Assembly (NCBI GenBank): GCA_017882445.1
Contig: JADGPK010000007.1
Coordinates: forward strand, 1-64,000
Source: Solirubrobacteraceae bacterium
GTDB taxonomy: Bacteria; Actinomycetota; Thermoleophilia; Solirubrobacterales; Solirubrobacteraceae
DNA: 64,000 nt
Reading direction: 5' to 3'
Below are positions 25,769 to 34,885 of this stretch, in pieces. The notes beneath the pieces were generated by a model. It did not search any database and was not told the origin of the DNA. It saw only the letters and a list, made by a program, of their open reading frames with translations. How positions within the stretch are numbered: position 1 is the first letter of the stretch; each line of letters opens with the position of its first letter. The translations under genes and the position numbers were made by a program.

Positions 25769-26305
25769 TCAGGTCACGGCGCCGTTCACGCGCTCAGGAC
25801 GCAAAGCGGCGAAGCCGGGCGTGCGTAGGAGCGACATGGGCCGTACGGGCGAGGTGCGCCGCACGTAGAAGCAGGCTCCGTCCCGCTCCTCGATCGCCTC
25901 GACCGCCGCGTCCTGATGGCGCCAGGCGAGCGCCCAGATGATCGCGAATCCGGCCGCGATGCCGGGGATCTGGGGAGCGAGAAAGGCCAGGCCGCCGGAG
26001 AGCAGCGTGAACGCCAAGAGCGGCCACAGCCGGTTGATCAGGATCGCGCTCGGGTGATGCTCGGGCAGCGTGGTGCTCGCGCGCGCGCTGGACAAGAGGC
26101 GCGCGATCGGAGGGCTCGTCTGGGCGCGCCTGCCCATCAGCATGCCGACCACGGTCGCGATCAGCCACCAGCCCACCGAGATCGGCACGAGCAGCCCGCT
26201 GGCGTTGGAGTTCGTCCCGGCCGCCAGCACCGTCACAGCCGCCAGTGCGGTGGACGCGCCTGCGCTCAGCAGCACCGTGGTCCTGAGGAAGTCGACGAAG
26301 CGCAC
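25769..26305 (-). CDS. Four-helix membrane protein of unknown function
   Basis: 178 aa. Four hydrophobic segments near residues 12-31, 38-58, 93-112 and 113-127, with a cytoplasmic-looking linker between the second and third, and a soluble C-terminal tail rich in Arg. No family recognised. It starts at GTG 26305, only a few bases after the otsB stop, and is followed by the GT4 gene after one base, so it belongs to that operon. Confidence 0.7.
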   Translation of the reverse strand: MRFVDFLRTTVLLSAGASTALAAVTVLAAGTNSNASGLLVPISVGWWLIATVVGMLMGRRAQTSPPIARLLSSARASTTLPEHHPSAILINRLWPLLAFTLLSGGLAFLAPQIPGIAAGFAIIWALAWRHQDAAVEAIEERDGACFYVRRTSPVRPMSLLRTPGFAALRPERVNGAVT

Positions 26306-26309
26306 GTCG

Positions 26310-27131
26310 CTACAGCAGAGCCTCGAGCAGCTTCCGCACGCCGCCGGGGCCGTCGACCGTCAGGTCCGCCTCGCGCGCCAGGTCGGGAGGCGCTTCATCG
26401 GAAGCCACCGCCACGCACATCGCGCTCGCGAGCGCTCGCGACTCCACCAGCGCGCGCAGTCCGCGGAAAGCGTCGAGGTCGGTCGTGTCGTCGCCCACGT
26501 AGAGCGCCGCGCTCGCCGGCCCGCCGTGCAGGAACGCTTCGATCCCGAGGCCCTTGTCGAACACAACCGGGGGGCGCACCTCGAGCACCTTTCGCCCCCA
26601 GTGGACCGCGAAGCCCTCCTCCTGGGCGCTGCCGGCGATCTGGCGTACCGCCTCGGCGGCTGCCTCCTCGTCGGGGGCGCCGCGCCAGTGGAACGCCGCG
26701 ATTGAATCCTTGTCCTCGCTACGCACCCGCAGCCGCTGGCGCTCGCTGGTGTAGACGCGGGCCGCGAAGTCGCGCACGCGCGCTGTCCACGCCGCGAGAT
26801 CCTCGTCGACCTCCGGGCGGGTGGCCCCCGGGCGCAGGAGTTCGCCGCCATGGTTGCCCAGGTAGGCGATCGTGCCGATCGCGACGATCTGGCGGGCGGT
26901 GCTCGCGCGCCGGCCGCTGACGCAGCCGACCATGCGGTAGCGCTTGGCGATCTCGATCAGCAACGTGCGGGTGGCCTCCGGGACGTGCGCATCGGCGGCG
27001 TGCCGCACGATCGGCGCCAGGGTGCCGTCGATGTCGAGCAGGATGGCAGCGTGGGCGGGGTCTGAGCGGATCGGCTCGAGGGCCTCCACGAGCGTTGCAG
27101 CCGGGGACACGATGTCTAGTATGGCGCTCAT
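26310..27131 (-). CDS. otsB: Trehalose-6-phosphate phosphatase
   Basis: 273 aa HAD phosphatase giving trehalose from trehalose-6-phosphate. Motif I is LLDIDGTLAPIV, followed by CVSGRRASTARQI, the family-specific YLGNHGGELLRPG, the Lys of FDKGLGIEAFL, and GDDTTDLDAFRGL. No otsA is adjacent. The start is uncertain: ATG 27131, or the in-frame GTG 27110, which has CATACT 7 bases before it. The 5' end overlaps the divergent short leader ORF and the TauE promoter. Confidence 0.9.
   Translation of the reverse strand: MSAILDIVSPAATLVEALEPIRSDPAHAAILLDIDGTLAPIVRHAADAHVPEATRTLLIEIAKRYRMVGCVSGRRASTARQIVAIGTIAYLGNHGGELLRPGATRPEVDEDLAAWTARVRDFAARVYTSERQRLRVRSEDKDSIAAFHWRGAPDEEAAAEAVRQIAGSAQEEGFAVHWGRKVLEVRPPVVFDKGLGIEAFLHGGPASAALYVGDDTTDLDAFRGLRALVESRALASAMCVAVASDEAPPDLAREADLTVDGPGGVRKLLEALL
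27117..27122 (+). promoter_or_regulatory. -10 box TAGTAT upstream of the split TauE genes
   Basis: TAGTAT is followed by 7 bases and ATG 27130, which opens a 12-codon reading frame rather than the transporter gene. Confidence 0.45.
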
Positions 27132-27168
27132 GGTGGCCTGCCTGTCCGCTCGTGTTCGTGGTCGCTGA
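27130..27168 (+). CDS. Possible 12-aa leader peptide (MVACLSARVRGR)
   Basis: A leaderless ATG with TAGTAT 7 bases upstream opens a 12-codon frame ending in TGA at 27166-27168. It overlaps the candidate GTG starts of the first TauE half in another frame and ends 28 bases before the internal ATG at 27197. It could couple or control transporter translation. Only position and promoter spacing support it. Confidence 0.3.
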   Translation: MVACLSARVRGR

Positions 27169-27532
27169 AGGGTCGCGCAACCGCTCGCTGAGGCTGATGG
27201 CGATCGGCACGCTGGCGGGCCTGTTCAGCGGCCTGTTCGGCGTGGGTGGTGGCGCCGTGATCGTGCCGCTGCTGGTGCTGTGGCTCGGCTATGAGGAGCG
27301 CGGCGCCACCGCCACATCGCTTGCTGCGATCGTGTTCATCGCCGGTTTCGCGGCGATCGTCCAGGGGTTCTACGGCAACGTCGACGTGCTCGACGCGATG
27401 CTGGTCGGGGTGCCGGCGGTCGCCGGGGTGCTGATCGGGACCTCGCTGCAGCAGCGCCTGCCCGCTCGATCGATCTCGCTGCTGTTCGCCGCCGTGCTCG
27501 TCGCGAGCGCCGTCGAGTTGGTGCTCAGATGA
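27158..27532 (+). CDS. TauE/SafE-type permease, N-terminal half-protein
   Basis: About 124 aa, with the first repeat of the TauE/SafE (sulfite/organosulfonate exporter) fold: IGTLAGLFSGLFGVGGGAVIVPLL, ATATSLAAIVF and FYGNVDVLDAMLVGVPAVAG, about four helices. A normal family member has two such repeats in about 250 aa; here each is its own gene. The start could be GTG 27152, GTG 27158 or ATG 27197 (directly before helix 1). The stop overlaps the second gene by 4 bases. Confidence 0.8.
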   Translation: MVAEGSRNRSLRLMAIGTLAGLFSGLFGVGGGAVIVPLLVLWLGYEERGATATSLAAIVFIAGFAAIVQGFYGNVDVLDAMLVGVPAVAGVLIGTSLQQRLPARSISLLFAAVLVASAVELVLR

Positions 27533-27888
27533 TCGGCGCGATCGCCATCGGCCTTGCCGGGGGCATCGTCGCCGGCCTGCTCGGGGTGGGCGGCGGTGTG
27601 CTGTTCGTCCCCGGTCTCGTGTTCTTCCTGGGTCTCAACCAGCATCACGCCGAGGCGACCTCGCTGCTGGCCATCGTGCCGGTGGCGATCGTGGGGACCT
27701 ACCGCCAGGACCGCTACGGCAACGTGCGCCGCTACGACGCCCTGTCGCTGGGACTCCTGTCGGTGGCGGGAGCCGCCGGGGGCGTCGCGCTCGCGAACTC
27801 GCTGTCGGGCACGTTCCTGCGCGACTCGTTCGCCTGCCTACTGGTGATCGTGGCCGGGCAGCTGGTGCACAGGACGCTGCGCAGCTAG
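27529..27888 (+). CDS. TauE/SafE-type permease, C-terminal half-protein
   Basis: 119 aa, the second four-helix repeat: IAIGLAGGIVAGLLGVGGGVL, EATSLLAIVPVAIVGTYR and GLLSVAGAAGGVALANS. It parallels the upstream gene almost motif for motif (GVGGG, ATSLLAI, YGNVxxxDA), so the two likely form a heterodimeric exporter in the membrane. It starts within an ATGA overlap. TatA follows after 15 bases. The substrate is unknown; sulfite or sulfoacetate-type anions by family. Confidence 0.82.
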   Translation: MIGAIAIGLAGGIVAGLLGVGGGVLFVPGLVFFLGLNQHHAEATSLLAIVPVAIVGTYRQDRYGNVRRYDALSLGLLSVAGAAGGVALANSLSGTFLRDSFACLLVIVAGQLVHRTLRS

Positions 27889-27903
27889 ACTTCGAGAGGA
27901 CGC

Positions 27904-28242
27904 ATGGGACTGGACAACCCACTCCACATCGCATTCCTCGTCGTGATCCTGCTGCTGGTGTTCGGCGCCAGGCGGCTACCGGAGATCGGGCGCTCGCTCG
28001 GTAGCGGCATGCGCGAATTCAAGGACTCGATCAGCGGCGAGACAAAACAACAGCCGACGCTGACCCAGGCCACGCCGCAGCAGCCACCGGTCCCCGTGCA
28101 GCCAGCCGTCCAGGCGCCCGCGCAGCCCGCTCCGCCGCCGGCCGCCCAGCAACAGGCCGCCGAGGCGTTTGGGGCTCCGCCACAGCCACAGCCGCAGCCG
28201 CAGCCGCAGCAGGCTCCGGCCGAGCCCACCCACCAGCCCTAG
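27904..28242 (+). CDS. tatA: Twin-arginine translocase subunit TatA
   Basis: 112 aa. One N-terminal membrane helix (HIAFLVVILLLVFGARRLPEIG) with the typical FGxxRLPEIGRSLG hinge, then an amphipathic helix (GSGMREFKDSIS). It forms the Tat protein-export pore with TatC, which is not in the window. The C-terminal 60 residues are Pro/Gln/Ala-rich with a (PQ)n run near the end, coded by a CAGCCG microrepeat and liable to length variation. GAGAGGA lies 6 bases upstream. It may be co-transcribed with the TauE halves. Confidence 0.92.
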   Translation: MGLDNPLHIAFLVVILLLVFGARRLPEIGRSLGSGMREFKDSISGETKQQPTLTQATPQQPPVPVQPAVQAPAQPAPPPAAQQQAAEAFGAPPQPQPQPQPQQAPAEPTHQP

Positions 28243-28250
28243 GGTCGCGA

Positions 28251-29264
28251 TCAGCCGCGTCGGTGGATCGGCCCCGTGCGGACCGCTTCGAACGCCGCGC
28301 CGGGGACACGCTTGATCTGTTCGAGGTCCTGATCGTTCCAGCGCGGGTCCGGCGCTCCTGTGATGTACCACGAGGAGCCGTTGTCGGCCACGATCAGCCC
28401 GTATCGCTTCAGCGCGCGCAGGATCACGAGCGACTCGCCGTGAAAGCCCGCCAGGCTGTAGCTCGCGCGCAGGCGCAGGCGCAGTCCCATCGGCGGCAGG
28501 CTCGCGTCGGAGCTGTTGGAGGCGAAGTGCGTCGCCGGGTGGATGTAGCCGCGCTGGGTGCGCTGAACGGTCATCCGCAGCGCGTGTTCGATGCGTCCGG
28601 CGCGAACCTCCGGATAGCGGACGAGCAGCGGCATGATCGGCAGGCCGGCCGCGTCAGCCGAGGTCCAGCCTTCTGGACGCAGAGCGTTGCTGCGCAGGTT
28701 GAACACGGCGCCCGAGCCCGCTTCCCAGCCCGCGCCGCGATGCTGCGCCGAGTAGAGCTCATACAGCTTGCAGCTGCCCTGCTGCAGCACGAGCACGTGC
28801 CGGTCGCCCGCTTCCCCGGCCCCCTCCACCGGGGCGCCCGGTGGTATCGGGTACGGCCCGGGCTCGGATTCTTCGCCGAATTCGCTGAACGAGATCGGCA
28901 CGCTCGGCTGGTGAGCGCCCGCGACGGCGTAGGGGATGCCGTAGCTCGGGTTGCGCCCGAAATCCGGGTGCAGATGGCCGCCGAGGCCGATGCTCGCGAT
29001 GTAGCGGGCCGAGTTCGGGTCGACCCGCGCGTGGGATATGTCCCGGTTGAGCGTGTTGCTCGCCGGGAACAGCGGGCAGCCGTACTCGCTGGGACCGGCG
29101 TGCGCGTCCGGGACGGCGTGCGAGCTGGGGACGGCGTGCGCATCCATCTGCAGGCCGGCCGAGGGGGCGGCGAAGCAGGGTAGGAGCAAGCTCCCCGCGA
29201 TCACCGTCCAGGCGACGCCGACGAGGCGACGGCCTGTCCGGAAGGCGGGCGGCGAGGCGCTCAT
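28251..29264 (-). CDS. Secreted protein of unknown function
   Basis: 337 aa with a signal peptide (VGVAWTVIAGSLLLPCFAAPSAG). The rest has a recognisable conserved pattern but no named domain: VLVLQQGSCKLYELYSA, ALRPEGWTSADAAGLPIMPLLVRYPEV, PPMGLRLRLRA and a C-terminal GLIVADNGSSWYITGAPDPRW. A repeated Ala/His/Ser stretch follows the signal peptide (HAVPSSHAVPDAHAG). Similar proteins occur in soil actinobacteria; I know of no assigned role. It converges on tatA, with 8 bases between the stops. Confidence 0.7.
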   Translation of the reverse strand: MSASPPAFRTGRRLVGVAWTVIAGSLLLPCFAAPSAGLQMDAHAVPSSHAVPDAHAGPSEYGCPLFPASNTLNRDISHARVDPNSARYIASIGLGGHLHPDFGRNPSYGIPYAVAGAHQPSVPISFSEFGEESEPGPYPIPPGAPVEGAGEAGDRHVLVLQQGSCKLYELYSAQHRGAGWEAGSGAVFNLRSNALRPEGWTSADAAGLPIMPLLVRYPEVRAGRIEHALRMTVQRTQRGYIHPATHFASNSSDASLPPMGLRLRLRASYSLAGFHGESLVILRALKRYGLIVADNGSSWYITGAPDPRWNDQDLEQIKRVPGAAFEAVRTGPIHRRG

Positions 29265-29342
29265 CGCTCACACGGTAGGCGAGCCCGCGCCCGGCGGGGC
29301 GGGAACTGGACGAACCGCGGCTCGTCATGCCGCCCCAAGCCG

Positions 29343-31142
<1,800 letters not shown>

Positions 31143-31229
31143 CAGTTCCTATCGGCATCGGCGATCGTCCCCTTGACCCCGCATTCGGCCTGAGGAGCAG
31201 GCCTCGCAATCAGGCCTCGCAATCAGGCC

Positions 31230-32186
31230 TCAGGAACCGAAGCCGGGAGCTCCGTGCTCGAGCGCGCCCTTGACCTGGGCGTCGAGCGTGTTCAGGCGGT
31301 ACAGGGCCAGCGCCTCGGGCGAGGCGAAGCGCTGCCCCTGGGCCGCATCGGCTCCGTGGTGGAGGATCACGCAGTGCTCGAGCGCCACGAGGCGCTCGTC
31401 CTTCAGCGTGGGCGGCGCGTGGCCCGCGATCAGGCGCAGCCCCAGCTCGACGTGGCCCAGCAGCCTGCCCTCCCGGCTGCGCTCGATCTCGGCGCCGTAG
31501 GTGTACTCGCGTGTCTTGCCGAGGTCGTGGACGATCGCCGCGCTCACCAGCAGGTCGCGGTCGAGTCGCGTATGCAGCGGGCACAGCTCGAGCGCCATCG
31601 TGGCCACGGCGACCGTGTGCTCGAGCAGGCCGCCGAGGTAGGCGTGGTGGCCGGAGGGCGAGCGGCCCTGCCCGGACGGCCGGGAAGCGGAGCGCGAGAC
31701 GGGCGGCGAGCAGGGAGCGAGGCGGATCGCGGCGCGCAGATCCGCGTCGCCGAGCAGCCGCTCCAGCAGCTGCTTGAGACCCGGGTCGTACACCTCGCGG
31801 GCGAGGTGCTCGAGGAAGCCTTCGAGCTCGTCGAGGTCCCTGTAGGCCGCGGGGAGGAAGCGGGTAGGGTCGGCCTCCGCGCCGTCGGCGCGGGCGATCG
31901 TCTGCAGCTCGATCTGGAGCTCGTCGCGGAAGCGGCCCACCCGCCCGCGCACGCGCACGAGGTCCCCGCGCTCGAAGCGCCCGGCGAGCACGTCGGCGTC
32001 ACGGAAGGCGCGGGCGAGGAGCGTCCCCGTGCTGTCGCGCAGCTCGATCGTGAGATAGGGAGAGCCCACGCGGGATATCTGGCGCTCCTTTCGCGTGCAC
32101 GCGAACACCGCGTCTACCTCCTCGTCGAGGCGCAGCGTTGCTAGCGTCTGGACGTCCTGGATCGGGTCATGCGTGGCGGAGGCCAT
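31230..32186 (-). CDS. OB-fold plus HD-domain 3'-5' exoribonuclease (YhaM family)
   Basis: 318 aa. An N-terminal OB nucleic-acid-binding domain (ISRVGSPYLTIELRDSTG, GDLVRVRGRVGRF) is followed by an HD phosphohydrolase domain with ligands in HHAYLGGLLEHTVAVA, the HD pair in AAIVHDLGKTREY, and LGHVELGL and LEHCVILHHG. YhaM-type enzymes degrade RNA or DNA ends 3'-5'. ATG 32186 is chosen from the family's usual N-terminus. It is divergent from the PAC2 gene with about 25 bases between the starts. Confidence 0.85.
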   Translation of the reverse strand: MASATHDPIQDVQTLATLRLDEEVDAVFACTRKERQISRVGSPYLTIELRDSTGTLLARAFRDADVLAGRFERGDLVRVRGRVGRFRDELQIELQTIARADGAEADPTRFLPAAYRDLDELEGFLEHLAREVYDPGLKQLLERLLGDADLRAAIRLAPCSPPVSRSASRPSGQGRSPSGHHAYLGGLLEHTVAVATMALELCPLHTRLDRDLLVSAAIVHDLGKTREYTYGAEIERSREGRLLGHVELGLRLIAGHAPPTLKDERLVALEHCVILHHGADAAQGQRFASPEALALYRLNTLDAQVKGALEHGAPGFGS

Positions 32187-32198
32187 CGGTCCATCATG

Positions 32199-32204
32199 TA
32201 CGGT
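32199..32204 (+). promoter_or_regulatory. -10 box TACGGT, leaderless type
   Basis: TACGGT, 7 bases, then ATG 32212 of the PAC2 gene. Confidence 0.55.
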
Positions 32205-32211
32205 GGTTCGG

Positions 32212-33084
32212 ATGCAGCCCCTCATATGGGATCGCCGCCCGGATGGCCTCAGGGCACCGGCCATGGTGTGCGCATTCCAGGGCTGGAACGATGCCGGGGA
32301 CGCCGCCTCGAGCGCCGTCTCCTTCCTGGCCTCAGCGCTTGATGCACGCCGCTTTGCCCGGATCGACTCCGAGGAGTTCTACGACTTCCAGGCCAACCGC
32401 CCGTGCATCAACTTCGGCGAGAACGACAAGCGCGAGATCTCATGGCCGACCGTCGAGATCTTCGAAGCCGCCGCCCCACGCGCACCGCGCGACCTCGTGC
32501 TCGTCCAGGGCACCGAGCCGTCGATGCGATGGCGCGCGTTCGGCTCGCACATAGTCGACCTCGCCGAGGCGCTCGGCGTGCAGGTCGTCGTCTCCCTGGG
32601 AGCGCTGCTCGGCGACGTCCCCCACACGCGCCCCGTGGCGATGAGCGGCCACGCCTCAGATCCCGCGTTGCTCGAGCGCCTGGGGATCCAGCCCTCCACC
32701 TACGAGGGACCGACCGGAATCGTGGGCGTGCTGCACACCGCGTGCGCGGACGCGCGGATTCCCTCGGCGAGCCTGTGGGCGGCCGTCCCCCACTATGTAG
32801 CCGCGGCCACCAACCCCAAGGCCGCGCTGGCGCTGCTGCGCAAGGTCGAAGGCCTGATCGGGGTGTCGGTCGACGTGTCGGAGCTCGAAACGGCGGCCGC
32901 GGACTACGAACGTCAGGTCGGCCTCGCCGTGCGGAGCGACCCCGACATCCAGGCGTTCGTCGAACGGCTCGAGCTGGCCACCGACAGCGAGGAGGAGAGC
33001 GCGCACGAGGATGTTCCCTCGGGCGACATCCTCGCCCGAGAATTCCAGCGCTTCCTGCGCCAGCGGGGACGAGAGGGGAAGTAG
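32212..33084 (+). CDS. PAC2 family protein (proteasome-assembly-chaperone-like)
   Basis: 290 aa. The start MQPLIWDRRPDGLRAPAMV and segments CAFQGWNDAGDAASSAVSFL, YDFQANRP, TYEGPTGIVGVLHTAC and SLWAAVPHYVAAATNPKAALALL are typical of the actinobacterial PAC2 (DUF75) family. That fold is shared with eukaryotic proteasome assembly chaperone 2; its bacterial role is unproven. The C-terminus is acidic (DSEEESAHEDVP). The start is set by the leaderless promoter. Confidence 0.85.
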   Translation: MQPLIWDRRPDGLRAPAMVCAFQGWNDAGDAASSAVSFLASALDARRFARIDSEEFYDFQANRPCINFGENDKREISWPTVEIFEAAAPRAPRDLVLVQGTEPSMRWRAFGSHIVDLAEALGVQVVVSLGALLGDVPHTRPVAMSGHASDPALLERLGIQPSTYEGPTGIVGVLHTACADARIPSASLWAAVPHYVAAATNPKAALALLRKVEGLIGVSVDVSELETAAADYERQVGLAVRSDPDIQAFVERLELATDSEEESAHEDVPSGDILAREFQRFLRQRGREGK

Positions 33085-33086
33085 GG

Positions 33087-34769
33087 CTACCCCTCGGCCG
33101 CCGGGCAGATGATGCGGTAGTCGCAGATCGAACAGGCCGCCCGCGAGGGGGTCGGCTCGAACTCCTGGGCGAGGATGCCCTCGCCGACCTCGAGCACGAT
33201 GTCCTTGACCGCTTCAGCATCGCGCTCGTCGGTTCCCACGGGAACCTTGAGGTCATCGAGCACGTAGTAGTAGGCCTGCCGCGATGACTCGAGCTGCCAG
33301 GCTTCGCGCGCGGCCAGCCCGTAGAGGGAGAGCTGCAGGTCGTCCTTCAGCTGCTCGGCGGTCTTCGGTCGCGAGGTCTTGTAGTCGATCAGCTCGTACG
33401 CCGCGTCCGCCCCGTCGCCGAGGCGGTCGACGCGATCGACGCGACCGCGCAGGTGGTGGGGCCCCAGCCGGAAGGCGAACGCGCGCTCGAACCAGACCGG
33501 CTCGGAGTCCTGGTCGCTCAGGCGCGCGTGGTAAAGCGTCAGCGCCACCCGCGCCTTCTCCATCAGCTCGAGCTCGGACGGGGTTTCGCCGATGGCGCTG
33601 CGGCGCCAGACCGCCTCGAGCAGCTCGAGCATCTGCGCCAGCGAGCCGCCGCCCTCGGAGTGGTAGCGCTCGAGCACCTGGTGAACGACGATGCCGAAGC
33701 GCTGATGGACCGTCTGCTCGGTGGGGATGCGCAGGACGCGCGCGAACTTGTACCTCAGCGGGCAGCTGCGGTAGGTCTGGATGTCCGAGGCCGACAGCGC
33801 CAGGCCGATCCCCTTCCGCGGCAGGAACGGACCCAGCGAATGCCCGTCGCGCGGAACGATCGCCTGGACGCGGGAGCGGTCGTCTGAGTCAGCGTCCAGC
33901 AGCGTCCCATCGAGCGTGGAGGTCTGGAAGATCTCGCGCTGCAGCGGCGTCGTGGCGGCGAGCAGGCGCGCATTGATGTCAGACAGGGCGTCCACGAGAC
34001 TCTGCCCGTCGGGACGCTGCAGCAGAGCGGAGAGCTTGAGCAGCTCCAGGTAGCGGACCACCCCGTGGGAGATGTCGAGATCGGTGTCCAGACGGAGCTC
34101 TCCCAGCCGGCCACCGATGCGCGCGACGCTCCCCAGGACCTCCTCGCGCAGCAGCTGCAGCGTGCTCTGCAGGCGGCTCTCCGCGGGCTCGGCATCGGGT
34201 TCGGCCGGCAGGCCGTCGGTGTGCACTTCGGGGATTACCGTCGCCAGGTGGCGGGCGAGGTCGCGGGTGGTGGACTGCGGGCTCGCGCGGACGAAGTCGA
34301 CGGCCAGCCCACGCAGGCGCTCCAGGCTCACGCGCTGCTCGGCGGCGTCCTCGGGTGCGAGCAGCCGGCGCCCGCGCATGCCCAGCCGGTCGATCAGGCG
34401 CCCGAGGAAGAGGTCGGGCGCCACCGAGTCGAGCTCGGCCGCCGCGCTGCGGTGCAGCTCGACGAAGCGCTGTATGCGTTCGCGCGCCTCCGGCGGAACC
34501 TGAGGGGACTCCGTTGCGGCCGTGAGCCCCAGCACGAGGTCGAGCTTGCGCCGGCGTGCGACCTGGATGACCCGCGCGAGGTCGACCTGGCTCAGCTCGA
34601 TCGGCGGTCTGGCCAGCGCGCGCACGACCGCTGCAGCATCCTGCGGGTCGACGAGCAGGCGCATCCACGCGAGCACGTCGCGCACCTCAGCGCGCTTGAG
34701 GAATCCACCGCCGTGCTCCTCGCGCGGCGGGCCTTGCGGGGGCGCGGGCGCGATCTCAGGGCCAGACAC
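33087..34769 (-). CDS. UvrD/RecB-related protein: PD-(D/E)XK nuclease kept, helicase motor missing
   Basis: 560 aa. The C-terminal 250 residues are a RecB/AddB-type nuclease: LSASDIQTYRSCPLRYKFARV, GIVVHQVLERYH, GRVDRVDR, then YELIDYKTSRPK with the catalytic Asp/Lys. A probable 4Fe-4S site is formed by the Cys of SCPLRY and the three Cys of CSICDYRIICP. The N-terminal part (FLKRAEVRDVLAWMRLLVDP) matches a piece of the UvrD 2A/2B region. Walker A, the Walker B box and motifs V-VI (HxAKGLEF, YVAMTRA) are all absent. The GTG start with TATCCT 6 bases upstream suggests an expressed gene, not simple decay. Confidence 0.8.
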   Translation of the reverse strand: MSGPEIAPAPPQGPPREEHGGGFLKRAEVRDVLAWMRLLVDPQDAAAVVRALARPPIELSQVDLARVIQVARRRKLDLVLGLTAATESPQVPPEARERIQRFVELHRSAAAELDSVAPDLFLGRLIDRLGMRGRRLLAPEDAAEQRVSLERLRGLAVDFVRASPQSTTRDLARHLATVIPEVHTDGLPAEPDAEPAESRLQSTLQLLREEVLGSVARIGGRLGELRLDTDLDISHGVVRYLELLKLSALLQRPDGQSLVDALSDINARLLAATTPLQREIFQTSTLDGTLLDADSDDRSRVQAIVPRDGHSLGPFLPRKGIGLALSASDIQTYRSCPLRYKFARVLRIPTEQTVHQRFGIVVHQVLERYHSEGGGSLAQMLELLEAVWRRSAIGETPSELELMEKARVALTLYHARLSDQDSEPVWFERAFAFRLGPHHLRGRVDRVDRLGDGADAAYELIDYKTSRPKTAEQLKDDLQLSLYGLAAREAWQLESSRQAYYYVLDDLKVPVGTDERDAEAVKDIVLEVGEGILAQEFEPTPSRAACSICDYRIICPAAEG

Positions 34770-34775
34770 AACCCA

Positions 34776-34781
34776 AGGATA
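34776..34781 (-). promoter_or_regulatory. -10 box TATCCT, leaderless type
   Basis: On the minus strand TATCCT, 6 bases, then GTG 34769 of the nuclease gene. Confidence 0.5.
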
Positions 34782-34873
34782 CGCGGGGGCGGGCGAGGGC
34801 GGGCGGGAGAGCTCCGGTGGGGCGTGCGGGGACCTCGTGCGCGTGCGCGGGCGGGACCTCATCGTGACCGGGC

Positions 34874-34879
34874 TACGCT
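34874..34879 (+). promoter_or_regulatory. -10 box TACGCT, leaderless type
   Basis: TACGCT, 6 bases, then ATG 34886 of the zincin gene. Confidence 0.5.
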
Positions 34880-34885
34880 CTTGAG

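Noticed and set aside
34770-34862. Extension of the nuclease gene to 34862
   Set aside because: The extra residues are Pro/Arg-rich, without conservation, and lie upstream of the -10 box that points to GTG 34769.
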